DNA of 64,000 bases from Conchocele bisecta (taxonomy: Eukaryota > Mollusca > Bivalvia > Lucinida > Thyasiridae): positions 22,695,919 to 22,759,918 of the forward strand of contig CM055279.1 in assembly GCA_029237695.1 (NCBI GenBank). Direction: 5' to 3'. Position numbers and translations under genes: made by a program. The stretch's first letter is position 1, and the number at the start of each line of letters is the position of its first letter. Under the pieces are notes generated by a model. That model made no database searches and was not told where the DNA came from. It was given only the letters and a program-made list of their open reading frames with translations. Positions 23,834 to 36,054 of this stretch are shown one piece after another.

Positions 23834-25848
23834 AAGGGGGCATATTGCGTTGCTCCGTCCGTGTACTTTTATGTCAAAATGTTTGTAAGAGTTTCTCCAA
23901 TGTGTAATATCTTCAATGTCGAGTTGAAGAGACATTTGTTAGCTAAACAAAATGGCAAAAATTTACTATGCGGCAGATAAATTTCTCGCGTTGTGCTTTG
24001 TCAGGTTGAAAGTTTAAATATTACCTGCCAAGCTAGTTCTGAGTACATAACTCTAATTACCATAAAGATACATTAGAATCGCCACTGGCTCCGAAGTCCT
24101 GGGTGGGCATTTAATAGAGGCAAGTGTTATTCAGCAAAGGGAAAATGATAAAAAAATTACAATTTTCTACTATCTGAACAAAAACATAACGAAGGGACTT
24201 GATTGTACTGTCAGTTTATGGACATTTTGGACCAAGACGTTTGGGTCCACTTTGGTCATTATGCTACAGTCGGTAAAAATTTAAACTACTGGTAATGTAT
24301 ATGGGCCAGAATTCAGTATTTGGCCTAATAGGGGGGTTTTGAGAGAGATTTTGTTTGGATTTTGTGCTTTGTTAGAAAAAACTACAACGTGGCATAGTCC
24401 AAGCCACTAGGGTTTGGACAATTGCAGTTGTTTGCAGAATATACATGCCTTTGACTACGGAGAGATAGAAATGTGCTGAATCTCGTGTATGTAACATTGA
24501 CAAAGAGGTAATATGTATTTGGTGATCCTATGTTGCTTTCAAATGGGATCTTAGTTTCTTTGTTGTGTAAAGACGTGTTTTTACTGTGCACTAACAATCA
24601 CCTTTACCAGAAAATGCATTGATTATTGGTTGATGAAAAAATGGCTACAATATATTTTTCTTGTCAAATGTTACATACACATATTCCATGCTCATTTTAA
24701 ACTGTTATGAAATGATTATACTATATGTTTATGGCTTGTAACAAACCTATTTGGACCTTATTTGTTGTAGAGGCATTATTTTAAATCATATGCCTTACCT
24801 TGAGAAGTATATTGTGACATTTGATCGAAGTCGCGTATGTAACATTGACAAATATGCCAAGCAATACTTTTTTTTTAGAGACTGGATGCTTATTACTATG
24901 TGGCAACTGGAATTTCTTCTTGTAAGACAATAAACTGTATAAAGATAAGATGATTATTAACAGTTTATGTTATTCTTGTAAATGTTACATTTTTCATGTT
25001 TATTTATTTATGTTAGTAATAAGTTTATATGAGCAGATTAGAGTTTGCAACCATCCCATTATCACCAAATTTTGTTTAAATCCACAATTTGATAATTTAA
25101 AATACCCTGAATACTCCATTGCAACATCTTTAAGGTACTGTAACATGTTTTCGTCAATGTTACATACATATCATATACCTTCCTTTATTTATACAGCAAA
25201 TAGCACTACATGTAGCTACAACTTATAATAAACCTACAGGGACAGGATTTTTTATTTTATAAACTTTTTATAAATTAATTATTATCATGAACGGACTATT
25301 TCAACATTTGAGGCAATTGATGTATGTAACAATTTTGTCAATTTTGTCAATGTTACATACACATTATTGAAATTCCTTTACATATTTATTTTGTAAATAA
25401 TTATAAAAGATGTTTGGTTTGTAACAAATCTATTAGGAGAGCTTTATGTTAAATGCATTGATTTTGCTTATATATTGCCATGACCAGTCCGTTAAAACAC
25501 TTTGATCTGATTTACAGCAGTACGTAACATTTTGACATGAAAAACATGAAAAACTATACTTTCTATCATTTATTTTCGAACTGGCCATAATCCTCTATGT
25601 TTTGGTGCCAAACAGTGAGAATATGCTGATTTCTAACAAATGTAGTAAAATAAACCTGGTTGTTGATTGTTGTTTTCTATGTTTACGTGAAGCAACTTCT
25701 GCGTATGTAACAGTTTGTTGACAAGAAATATTATAAATATTAAATACACTTTTACCATTTTTAGCCAGGTTTTTTGGAAAAAAATCCAGGCTATTGGATT
25801 GGCGAAAGCCGGGCGGGCGGGCGGGCGGCGGGCGGGCGGCGTCCACAA

Positions 25849-26430
25849 TCAATGTTAAGTTTTCGTGTTTGAGTCCATTTCTTTGTTACTGTACCACCTA
25901 GGACCACCAAACTTTCACAGCTTCATAATCGAGGGGTGCCCACCACATATCACTATCCAACATGTTACTTTTTTTTTAACTTCACCCATTTTTTCCGCGT
26001 AATCGACTTAGCCATTTTCAATGTTAAGTTTTCGCGTTTACAATGTTAAGTTTTCGTGTTTAAGTCCATTTCTTTCGTACTGTACCACCTAGGACCACCA
26101 AACTTTCACAGCTTCATAATCAAGGGGTACCCACCACATATCACTATCCAACATGTTACTTTTTTTTTAACTTCACCCATTTTTTCCGCGCAGTCGACTT
26201 TTAGCCATTTTCAATGTTAAGAATTTTCGCGTTTACAATGTTAAGTTTTTCGTGTTTAAGTCCATTTCTTTGGTACTGTACCACCTAGGACCACCAAACT
26301 TTCACAGCTTCATAACCAAGGGGTGCCTACCACATACAACTATCCAACATGTGACCATTTTTTTACCTTTTCACCTATTATTTCTACGTAATTGACTTAG
26401 CCATTTTCAACGTTAACTTTTTAACGTACG
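25849..26430. repeat. ~190-bp tandem repeat, 3 copies
   Basis: 'caatgttaag(t)ttttcgtgttt' begins units at about 25849, 26040 and 26236, each followed by 'gtaccacctaggaccacca' and 'aactttcacagcttcataa'. Confidence 0.9.
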
Positions 26431-26724
26431 TCTGGTTAGAGTTTTTTAAAATTTTTGTTAAAACTATCGTTATACTTAAACTATATCATCTGCAACAAGG
26501 TGCTTCATACTGCAAACTTCACATTTGATATCACATGGTGTTTATCATCATTCATCTAAAGCCCCCACCGTGCCCGCAATGGTCAAATTGTGGCACATGT
26601 CAGGTCAATAATAACTTTATTTGAATTTTTTTTAAATTTTGTTATTTTTTTGTGTACTATATCTCTGCAACTGCTTCACAATACCTTGAATACTACACAT
26701 CGGTGTTTACATGGGTGCTTACTC

Positions 26725-28000
26725 ATTGTCGCACCTGCTTGCGGAAAGCGCGATCCTGTGCCCAATGTCAAGGTCAAATTACTTTGAATATTCAATGTTT
26801 GTTTACTTTTTTTCAGTCGTCTTGGGAGCGCTCCTGTGCCCAATGTCAGGTCAAATACTGAATTTTTTTAAAGTTTTTTTCGTACTTATCTCGCAATCTT
26901 CACAACAATACCTTGATGACTTCACATGGGTGTATCATCATTGTCGCACCTGCTTGCGGAAAGCGCGATCCTGTGCCCAATGTCAAGGTCAAATTACTTT
27001 GAATTTTTTTGTTTGTTAAAGTTTTTTTTCGTGTACTATATCTCTGCAACTGCTTCAACCCAATACCTTGATACTTCTGGGTGTTTATCATCATTGTCGC
27101 ACCCTGCTTGCGGAAAGCGCGATCCTGCCCATGTCAAGGTAAATTACTTTGATTTTTTTGTTAAAGTTTTTTTGTACTATATCTCTGCAACTGCTTCATC
27201 TTGATACTTCACATGGATGCTTATCATCATTGTCGCACCTGCTTGCGGAAAGCGCGATCCTGTGCCCAATGTCAAGGTCAAATTACTTTGAATTTTTTTG
27301 TTAAAGTTTTTGTGTACTATATCTCTGCAACTGCTTCACAATACCTTGATACTTCACATGGTGTTTATCATCATTGTCGCACCTGCTTGCGGAAAGCGCG
27401 ATCCTGTGCCCAATGTCAAGGTCAAATTACTTTGAATTTTTTTGTTAAAGTTTTTTCTTTTTTTTGTGTACTATATCTCTGCAACTGCTTCACCCAATAC
27501 CTTGATACTTCACATGGGTGCTTATCATCATTGTCGCACCTGCTTGCGGAAAGCGCGATCCTGTGCCCAATGTCAAGGTCAAATTACTTTGAATTTTTTT
27601 GTTAAAGTTTCTTTGTGTACTATATCTCTGCAACTGCTTCACCCAATACCTTGATACTTCACATGGGTGTTTATCATCATTGTCGCACCTGCTTGCGGAA
27701 AGCGCGATCCTGTGCCCAATGTCAAGGTCAAATTACTTTGAATTTTTTTGTTAAAGTTTTTTCGTGTACTATATCTCTGCAACTGCTTCACCCAATACCT
27801 TGATACTTCACATGGGTGCTTATCATCATTGTCGCACCTGCTTGCGGAAAGCGCGATCCTGTGCCCAATGTCAAGGTCAAATTACTTTGAATTTTTTTGT
27901 TAAAGTTTTTTCGTGTACTATATCTCTGCAACTGCTTCACCCAATACCTTGATACTTCACATGGGTGTTTATCATCATTGTCACACCATCCTGCTGTAGA
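26725..28000. repeat. 149-bp tandem repeat, ~9 copies
   Basis: 'gcacctgcttgcggaaagcg' starts units at about 26731, 26946, 27099, 27234, 27379, 27536, 27684 and 27833, with a variant near 27982. The last units are regularly 148-149 bp; earlier ones vary. Each unit fuses the CTTGCGGAAAGCG terminal word of family B to 'tgcccaatgtcaaggtcaaa' and 'tatatctctgcaactgcttc'. Confidence 0.95.
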
Positions 28001-29380
28001 AACAAGCGCGATATCGTCAGCATTTTGGCATACGTCGTCCGTTCGTACTGTAGTGTCCGGATTAAACGTTTTTTGGTTTAAAGTTTTTCTATCTACTATA
28101 TCTATTTTTTTAGTGTCCATGCCTCGCCCCAAGGCGCGACATGCAGGCCACGGCCATCTAGTCTACAAAAAGTGGGTATAATTATGTTATCCAAGTGTCT
28201 ATGCTTGGAAAAAACCTGGTTTTCGTGGCTTTGCCTCGTTTCTTGTTGTTTCTTTTAAGATGAAACAAAAATCTTACTTGTATCTTAAGACTCACTGCCA
28301 GATGGTTCAATATGTCAGTAAAGAAACTAATTAGGTTCCATATTGTAAGCTACTGGACTGGTTATACGTATGTAACAGGGTTTGACAAGAAAATGTTACA
28401 TATACACACACTCATTTTGGTTATATTTTTTTCAATGGTTATACTTCCGATGGACAAATAATTTTTTTACTGAAATATAGTTAGACTGCTCACAGAAACG
28501 TACGATCTCTTTCGATGCAATGAAAAGGGCAAGATCAATATGAAATACTTGCACATACTAGGACATGTTAAAAATGTCCCCCTTTTTCACCTATAAAGTG
28601 TGAGATACATACATATTGAAGAACTGTACAGCTTGTTCAATCAACTTCAATAACCTATTTTTTGGTACTGCTAGATAGTCCATATGTGTATTCATATAAC
28701 TGAAGTCGTAAAAGTGTTTCATCTCAACATTTCTCTTTGTATGTAGTGTTTAAATGGAATTGACAAGAAAAATATGCATTCTCCAGAATAGCGAATTCTT
28801 GCCCATAATTTTTCGTGAACCCATGTTGATGGGTTTTCCCCGATGACATCATCGCTAAGCTTATGCTTGGCTGATAATCGTGGAGTGCCACGCGCAAGCG
28901 TCATGCTGAACTGACTGGTTACCAGCCTGTCACCTGTTTACCTTGACATAGCGCATCGTGGAATACATCATTGCGGAGGGCTAACATTCGCCTAACTTCT
29001 GCAATAGGCAATCATGATATAAATCTGTTAATTGTTTCGTGCACGTCCGTTATCTCGAGGCTGTCCGAGTACATAGAAACCTTGGTAATGTGTTATAACA
29101 GGGAGTAAAGAAGTTATTTTTATTCACTTATTGATACGTTTAGGTATATTTAATGTATTTATAGACCTTGGTCCATTACTTCGACCTGTGTTTCAGACTG
29201 GTAAGATCGCGCCCCAAACAGCAAACACACATTTAGAGCGGAAGATGCATACAAGTTGAATCTGAATATGCTTACTGAAACGGCCAGATCACAATTTAGC
29301 ACATAATTTTACACATACTTATTTTTGTTGGCTGAAAATAGCATAGGATGGCCGAGTATTTAATTTAAAGCCACATTCAA

Positions 29381-30559
29381 CAGAGCTCTCCATAAGCGAC
29401 AGCTGCCGGCGATTTAGCCGACTACTCGATCAGTTGGCGCCGGCTACAATTCATAATGTAAAAAAAATCACACTTTTTTTTTACAAAACACGGATTTAGC
29501 ACTCATTCATTATTTTTCACATTAAAAAACGTAGTTTGAAATTGCAGCAATGTGCATTTCGATGTCACATAAGCATACCGTAAGAATTAATTGTAGACAA
29601 TGTGCGGTGTTGTTTAATTACATACATCAATGTACGTGTACAAATGGTATACAACTTGGAATGTTTGCAAGCAGTATAACTCCAGTCTGCACTATAACAG
29701 GGTGACTAACCTATTGAAAAATAAATTCCTTAATTTTTATGCCTCCATGACGAAAAGTCACACTTTATGTACACCTCGTGCATTTTTAAAGTCCGTTTCT
29801 CAGCCACTGTAATAGATACAGCCACCAAACTTGGACAACATTAACAACTAGAAGGGTCGGTAAAACTCCCCGACGTGGCTTTGATAGCAAACTACTATTC
29901 GGCAGCCATACCCCTACATCCATCTGACTATTTGGCAGCCATGCAACTAACTGGGAGCCACCAATGGAAAAGTGGGTCACGGTCACATGAGGTTCAGAGA
30001 TTAGAGTGGTTATTGACAATGATTCATGTAAACTGCAGGTGATCAATGTGTGCAGGTTTGGCAGCTGTAGCTGTAATAGTATTGAAGATAGAGACTAAAA
30101 ACCTTCACCAAGGGGAAATAACTAAATAATTTAGGTGGGTCAAGGTCACAGATTTGATAGTGGTTATAGATGTACACTGCAAGGTGATTAATGTGTGCAA
30201 GTTTGGTGGCTCTAGGCCTAATAGTATTGAAGATATGGACTTGACTAAAAACCTTAACCGAAATGTGACGCCGACGCGGACGCCAGACGGACGGACAAAG
30301 CAGCAACAATATGCTCCCCGAAAAAACATTCGGGGAGCATAACAACTTCAGATTTGTCCTGCTATCAACACGTTAACATTTTTGCAACAATATATGCAGA
30401 AATTGTCTTGAACAACTTCAAATATATGCACCGTAAAACTCACCAAGTTGAATATCAATTTCAAAATTTTCTTTGGGGAGGCCAAACCCCCCTGAAGCCC
30501 TCCCCTTCGTCGCCTATGGCGACTCGGCCATGCAGCTGTCAATTTTACGGAAACCTCTG
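29381..30559. mobile_element. 1.18-kb insertion with CAGAG ends and 6-bp target duplication
   Basis: Starts CAGAGCTCTCCATAAG and ends TTTTACGGAAACCTCTG. The ends share CAGAG..TCC(A/G)TAA..GACAGCTGC in inverted orientation. ATTCAA flanks both sides (29375-29380, 30560-30565), and the empty site in copy 1 has it once. It carries a pearl-like passenger with a GACGCCAGACGGACGGAC tract and a CTCCCCG..CGGGGAG stem-loop (30311-30341). Confidence 0.75.
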
Positions 30560-30597
30560 ATTCAATCACCACAGACGGGCAGATTTGGAATATTCAG

Positions 30598-31768
30598 CAT
30601 TTTTAGCTCGACTATTCGAAGAATAAGTAGAGCTTATGTTGTCACCCCGGCGTCGGCGTCACCGTCACGTCACGCCTTGGTTAAGGTTTTTAGTCAAGTT
30701 TGTATATGGAATGCTACTGGCCCTACACCCACCATACTTGGACAACTTCATCTCCTAGTGATGTACATCAATAACCCCTGATCTATATTTGACCTTGACC
30801 TACATTTCCTCTTGAATTACTTGGTTAATTCCCCTTGGTTAAGGTTTTTAGTCAAGTTTGTATATGGATACTACTGGCCTACATCCCACCATACTTGGAC
30901 AACTTCATCTCCTAGTGATGTACATCAACAACCCCTGATCTATATTTGACCTGACCTACTATTTCCTCTTGAATTACTTACTTAATTCCCCTTGGTTAAA
31001 GTTTTTAGTCAAGCTTGTAGATGGAATACTCCTGGCCCTACACCAACCATACTTGGACAACTTCATCTCCTAGTGATGTACATCAACAACCCCTGACCTA
31101 TATTTGACCTTGACCTACATTTAACCTTAAATTACTTACTTAATTCCCCTTGGTTAAGGTTTTTACTCAACCTTTAAGGTTAAGGTTTTTAGTCAAGCTT
31201 GTAGATGGAATACTATTGTGCATACAGACACCATACTTGGATAACTTTTTCTCATAGGGATGTACATCAATAACCCCTCCTTTGACCTTTATTTTACCTT
31301 CACCTACATTTAACCTTGAATTACTTGCTTAATGTTTATGGTCAAGCTTGTATATGGAATACTTCTGGGCCTACATCAACCATACTTGGACAACTTAATC
31401 TCCTAGTGATGTACATCAATAATCCCTGACCTATATTTGACCTTGACCTACTTTTATCCTTGGATTACTTAGTTATCTCCCCTTGGTTACGGTTTTTACT
31501 CAAGCTTGTATATGGAATACTCCTGGGCCTACAGCAACCATACTTGGAAAACTTTATCTCCTAGTGATGTACATCAATAACCCCTGACCTATATCTGACA
31601 TTGACCTACATTTAACCTTGAATTACTTACTTAATTTCCCTTTGTTAATGTTTTTAGTCAACCTTGGTTAAGGTTTTTATGCAGGCCGCAGCCACCTTCT
31701 TTGTCAAGCTATGTGTACATCGACAACCCTCGTAGTCGAGCTATGCTGTTCTCCTACAGCTCTTGTTA
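30598..31768. mobile_element. pearl-like insertion, family D, ~185-bp tandem core
   Basis: Replaces about 30 bp of the unit. Begins with a 'ctcgactattcgaag' hairpin and GGCGTCGGCGTCACCGTC, then about six units of roughly 185 bp each with 'gttaaggtttttagtcaag', 'catacttggacaactt' and 'cctagtgatgtacatcaa'. Ends at 'cgtagtcgagctatg' and 'tcctacagctcttgtt'. Confidence 0.75.
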
Positions 31769-31896
31769 CAAGTGGACTGCTACCTTAAGTTAGCATGTAA
31801 TGAACTGAACCTATTTTCGGATATAACCAGTAACCGTACACAAACATCAAATGTTTGTGGATCATGTAATTATGCCCCCTATGCGATAGCAAGGGG

Positions 31897-32280
31897 CAGA
31901 GCTCCAGATAAGCTGCTTATTTGCTTAAATACCCAATTAAAATTGCCAAAAACCCACTTGAAATCAGAAGTGAGTATCAAAAAGCAATAGAAATGTTGTT
32001 GTACCTTAATCATGCTGCAGAAAACAATAAACAGACCACAAATGTAGCGTATTTTCTTATTTTCCGTGAAAACCCCCTTGGTATTTCATTAGAATTGTCT
32101 CCAAGGAGACAATTCTAATGAAATGCCAAGACATGTTTTCATTTCGAAGCAAACTAATCAATAATTGCTGTCTGCTGATCTGTGATTTTATTTTACCCAA
32201 TTAAAATATTGAAATACCCAATTGCTTCAGAAATGATGGAGTGACAATACTCAATTACTAATTCCTTATTTGGAGCCCTG
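31897..32280. mobile_element. CAGAGCTCCAGATAAG MITE, copy 3
   Basis: Equivalent to copies 1 and 2, within the third tandem unit. Confidence 0.8.
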
Positions 32281-32520
32281 AAGCGGGCATATTGCGTTGC
32301 TCCGTCCGTGTACTTTTACATCAAAATGTTTGTAAGAGTTTCTCCAATGTGTAATATCTTCAATGTCGAGTTGAAGAGACATTTGTTAGCTTAACAAAAT
32401 GGCAAAAATTTACCGTCATGCGGCAGAAAATTTCTCGCGTTGTGCTTTGTCAGGTTGAAAGTTTAAATATTACCTGCCATTTTAGCTAGTTCTGAGTACA
32501 TAACTCTAATTACCATAAAG

Positions 32521-32751
32521 GAGGGCGGGGGGACAGCAAACCGGTGATACGGTGTAGAAGGGGCGGAAAACAGTGCACCGTCGGTGAACAGTGTACCGTG
32601 GGGCGGAAAAAGTGATTTGTGTACACGTAACCAGTGAGGGAGGGAGTGGGAGAGGAAGGGGTGGGAGGTGGGGGTGGGAGGTGGGGGGTCGGGAGGAGTA
32701 GGGAGGTGAGATGAAGACCCCCCTGTCCCCCCCCCTCCCCCTCCCCCCCTC
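32521..32751. mobile_element. 231-bp G/C-skewed insertion with ATAAAG duplication
   Basis: Absent from copies 1 and 2. ATAAAG flanks both sides (32515-32520, 32752-32757). It starts GAGGGCGGGGGG and ends CCCCCCCTC (imperfect inverted ends), with repeated 'cagtg(c/t)accgt' and 'ggggcggaaaa' words inside. No coding frame. Confidence 0.75.
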
Positions 32752-33020
32752 ATAAAGAAATACATTAGAATCGCCGCTGGCTCCGAAGTCCTGGGTGAGC
32801 ATTTAATAGAGGCAAGTGTTATTCAGCAAAGGGAAAATGATAAAAAATATACAATTTTCTACTATCTGAACAAAAACATAACGAAGGGACGTTACTACAG
32901 ATTTGATTGTACTGTCTGTCAGTTTATAGACATTTTGGACAAAGACGTTTGGGTCCACTTTGGTCATTATATATATGATGCTACAGTCGGTAAAAAAACT
33001 ACTGGTAATGTATATATCAA

Positions 33021-34053
33021 GACAGCGTCGATCATTAATGCTGATAAGATTTACAACTGTCACCATTTCGGACCATGGACGTTTCGGTCTGTATCAGTGC
33101 GACTAATTTCGGGCCAGTCTAGAACAAGCCATATTTAGTTTTGCTCATCTCCTAGGAAATATCAACATTATGTCGAATTCACCCATATTATACGAAATGC
33201 TTTGAAAATGTCGTCTCCGCAACCGTGTAAGTTCTCATCATCCTGTGTCCGTGCAAATAGCTACTACCGATGAGGAATTTACTGCGACACCGGAAACAGT
33301 TGAATTTTGCTTCCGCTTTTGAAAGTGAAAGTAGCAATTATGTTTTTTTCACGATTTTCAAGGAAGTTACCTTCGAAATACTGGAAAGAAAAGAAATCTA
33401 GTTCGACAATTAGGCTGCAAAAAATTAATGTTTAGATTCTCATCCCCGCCCGCCCCTAATAAAACAGCCGCCCAAGGGTTTTTTATTAAAAAAAAAAATT
33501 AAAAAAAAAACATTTTAAAAATTAAAAAAAACATTAGGTAAAATTTACGAGAATGATGCGGCCCGCGTATTATACCGCTCCCACAGCTTTTTATCTGAGT
33601 GCAGCATGCTTTATGTAGCGCAATACAGCAACCCCGGAACCCACCCCCTCCAGATTAGCAATACTTCAGTATGAACATGTTATTACAAAACACTATTGCA
33701 CGCAACTGCGCCTTGCCGTTCAACACCTCGTTTTAGTATTGCCTGAAAATAAAAAATAAAAGTGTCCCACCCGCCCCATTTTGCCCCAAAATTTGGATGA
33801 GAATCTAAACATTAATTTGTTGTCACCTTGGCTCCAATTGTGTTTCAAGTTATATAGTACTGGGCATTTATTAGAGGCAATTATTTCATGAAAATCGTCC
33901 AATAAATTTGTCGTTTTCAACGTAAAAAGTGGGGGGTGGGCGTCTATTAGAGCATGGGCGTCTATTAGAATCTTTACTGTACATTTCATTACACTGCATA
34001 CACAAGAGTTATGAGGGAGTAATCTTTTCAAACGTGAGAAACGTGGAGAGTGG
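33021..34053. other. no recognisable feature
   Basis: Holds an A-run cluster (33488-33530) and the word 'gatgagaatctaaac' in inverted form at about 33435 and 33800, hinting at a loose inverted repeat. No gene. Confidence 0.35.
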
Positions 34054-34270
34054 CCTAAGAATTTTGCTAATACACACGTTATTAGGTGAGTTTGTGATAA
34101 TATTTCTATCTCATATTGTAGAATTTTCTCTCAATAACAATATAGCGAAGTTAGCTGCACTGCAGGGCGGTTATATTTTACTATATTGTTATTGAGACAA
34201 TTCTACAATATGAGACAAACATATTATCACATACTTACCTAACAAAATGTGTATTAGCAAAATTCTTAGG
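34054..34270. mobile_element. palindromic MITE, ~95-bp arms
   Basis: Starts CCTAAGAATTTTGCTAATAC and ends with its reverse complement. Arms run to the central 'caataacaatata' / 'tatattgttattg' pair around a spacer of about 35 bp. Confidence 0.85.
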
Positions 34271-34752
34271 TCATTCATCGCGAAGTAGAAGCAAACAAAG
34301 AACGCTTCAAACGCAAATTTGGAAAGAATACTCCATCATAACTTATGTAATGAAATGTAATTAGAGTTACAATGTATGCAGTGTTTTATCTACCTCTGCG
34401 TTTTGCCTCAAATACACATACTATGGATATGATGCAAATAATTAACCGCCGATCAGTATTATTGATGCAGAGAGTTAAAATTGTGCAGTCAATGCTCTTC
34501 CCGTGGGACGCAATTCAATTTTTTCGAAGTTACGTTCATATTTCGTCATTCCGTGTTTCACAATTCATTTATCAAGAATTTCCGACGCTCAAGTGGATTG
34601 GTTCTTCGCTTTGGATCATATATCACATTAACTCGTTACAATTTAATGGAACCAGTCCATTATCAGGAAAACCTAGTTTTCTTTTGATTCGCCTGCAGGT
34701 CAATTCATCTGTTTTATCTACCAAAGTCGTACCATATAATGTTAACTCATCG
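34271..34752. other. no firm feature
   Basis: A 158-codon open frame starting at 34372 runs through here into the next MITE. It has no recognised family and is treated as chance. Confidence 0.35.
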
Positions 34753-34969
34753 CAAGGGCGGATTCAGGGGTTCTACGTTCGCGTTGTGAATTTATTGTTT
34801 ATTGGTCTTTTTTTTGCTCCAAAATGCGCCAGAACGCAGGAAATGTGATGTAGATTTCAAACCCCCCTAGCGCGTTCGATAATATAGTCAAGTATTTTCA
34901 AAATAGTTACGCACCCCCCCCCCCCCCCCCCCCCCCCCCCAACCACCAGAAATCCTGGATCCGCGCCTG
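34753..34969. mobile_element. MITE related to 10488-10805, reverse orientation
   Basis: Starts CAAGGGCGGATTCAG and ends CTGGATCCGCGCCTG. It contains 'gctccaaaatgcgccagaac' and a long C run (about 34914-34940), the mirror of the earlier copy. Confidence 0.75.
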
Positions 34970-35078
34970 CATCGGATAATATTTAAACTGGTTTACCTTT
35001 TATTAACCCTCAGACCGCTATCTTATTTTTGTTGTTATGTGCTGTTTATTTTCTATTTTTTATTTTTATCATCAAAAT

Positions 35079-35174
35079 CATGCTTTGACAGCACTTTAGA
35101 ATAATTTACAACATGCTTTTAACACTTCAGAATCATTTCCATTGGAAATGATTCTGAAGTGCTGTCAAAGCATG
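35079..35174. repeat. palindrome related to the centre of 17948-18319
   Basis: 'catgctttgacagcacttta' pairs with 'agtgctgtcaaagcatg', and the centre is again 'tttccattggaaa'. The left arm holds an extra partial repeat. Confidence 0.75.
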
Positions 35175-35462
35175 TTTTTTTAGAAATAGGGCAAGATATA
35201 AAAGCAACAGCAGACGACAATTGTTGTGAGTAGCGGACTAAGGGTTTACACATCAAACTTTATTACTGTTTAATGGCAGATAGAAATCACTACGTAAACT
35301 TGGAAAAGTATTGGCCGAATTGACCAGACCGTCCGAATCACCACTGGCACTGACAACATTGACCTTGACCTCGCTAAGAAAATAACAGAACAGTGAGCAA
35401 TTTTTTTTCAAATACGCAAAATAGAGAGAATTTCTGTTGATACTGTGTCACAATTATTAACT

Positions 35463-35829
35463 CAGTGCTCCAGATAAGAAATTGAGTATTGTCACTCCAT
35501 CATTTCTGAAGCAATTGGGTATTTCAAAATTTTAATTTGGTAAGATCAAATCACACTACTGTTTACACATCAACAGACAGCAATAATTGAATAGTTTGCT
35601 TCGAAATAAAAACTTGTCTTGGCATTTCATTAGAATTATCTCCCATGTGTTTTCATGGAAAATAAGAAAAATATGCTATAATTGTGGTCCGTTTATTTTT
35701 TCTGCAGCATGATAAAGGTACCACAATTTTATTTATTGCTTTTTGATACTCACTACTTTTGATTTCAATTGGGTTTTTGGCAATTTTAATTGGGTATTTA
35801 CGCAAATATGTAGCTTATCTGGAGCTCTG
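35463..35829. mobile_element. CAGAGCTCCAGATAAG MITE, copy 4, reverse, with 7-bp flank duplication
   Basis: Starts CAGTGCTCCAGATAAG and ends GGAGCTCTG, reversed relative to 19795. ATTAACT occurs directly on both sides (35456-35462, 35830-35836), consistent with a 7-8 bp hAT-like target duplication. It lies outside the tandem units, so it records an independent transposition. Confidence 0.8.
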
Positions 35830-36054
35830 ATTAACTAGTAATACAAATATTCTCGTAAAAGTACCTGTTCGCTGTTTTATAACAGGAGTGCTCGGCACAT
35901 GCCGGTATGCATAAACATATTAAGAATGTTGGAAATTCGGTTTGACATGCACCGCTAGTGACTTTATTTTTTAAAAGATTGTAATAAGCACTGCAGCGAA
36001 CATAAATAATTTAATCTATAATTAATGTGTCTCCTTCATAATGGGGAGACATTG

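Larger units (their letters stand above)
25763..28247. mobile_element. nested pearl-like insertion (families C and B)
   Basis: Copy 1 reads 'ccatttttgtttcttttaag' where this copy is split, so the inserted piece is about 2,485 bp. The outer element (family C) starts with an AGCCAGGTTTTTTGG hairpin and a GGGCGGGCGGGC tract and ends after 'ggaaaaaacctggtttt' near 28222. It carries a 190-bp tandem core (25849-26430). Nested inside is a family-B array (26725-28000) closed by 'gcgcgacatgcaggcca'. Many overlapping open frames here come from the tandem units and are not genes. Confidence 0.8.
23231..29354. repeat. tandem 3.66-kb unit, copy 2, interrupted by a 2.48-kb insertion
   Basis: Aligns with copy 1 from 23231 to 25762 and again from about 28248 to 29354. 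Small indels distinguish the copies (for example 'tatgcggcagataaatttct' near 23967 is absent from copy 1). The motif array is preserved (about 24487-25720), with its last member displaced to about 28368 by the insertion. Confidence 0.9.
29355..33020. repeat. tandem 3.66-kb unit, copy 3, partial, with three insertions
   Basis: Follows copy 1 from its start to the equivalent of about 20615 ('actggtaatgtatat'), where similarity stops at about 33015. Foreign blocks lie at 29381-30559, 30598-31768 and 32521-32751. The motif-array half of the unit is missing. Confidence 0.8.

Noticed and set aside
26590..28181. Several overlapping open frames with a repeated Cys-rich segment (HCRTCLRKARSCAQCQGQI)
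   Set aside because: They are translations of a 149-bp tandem repeat; 149 is not a multiple of three, so the frame changes from unit to unit.
34372..34848. 158-codon open frame on +
   Set aside because: No recognisable domain, hydrophobic low-complexity composition, and its last third lies inside a MITE that also exists at 10488-10805. Likely chance.
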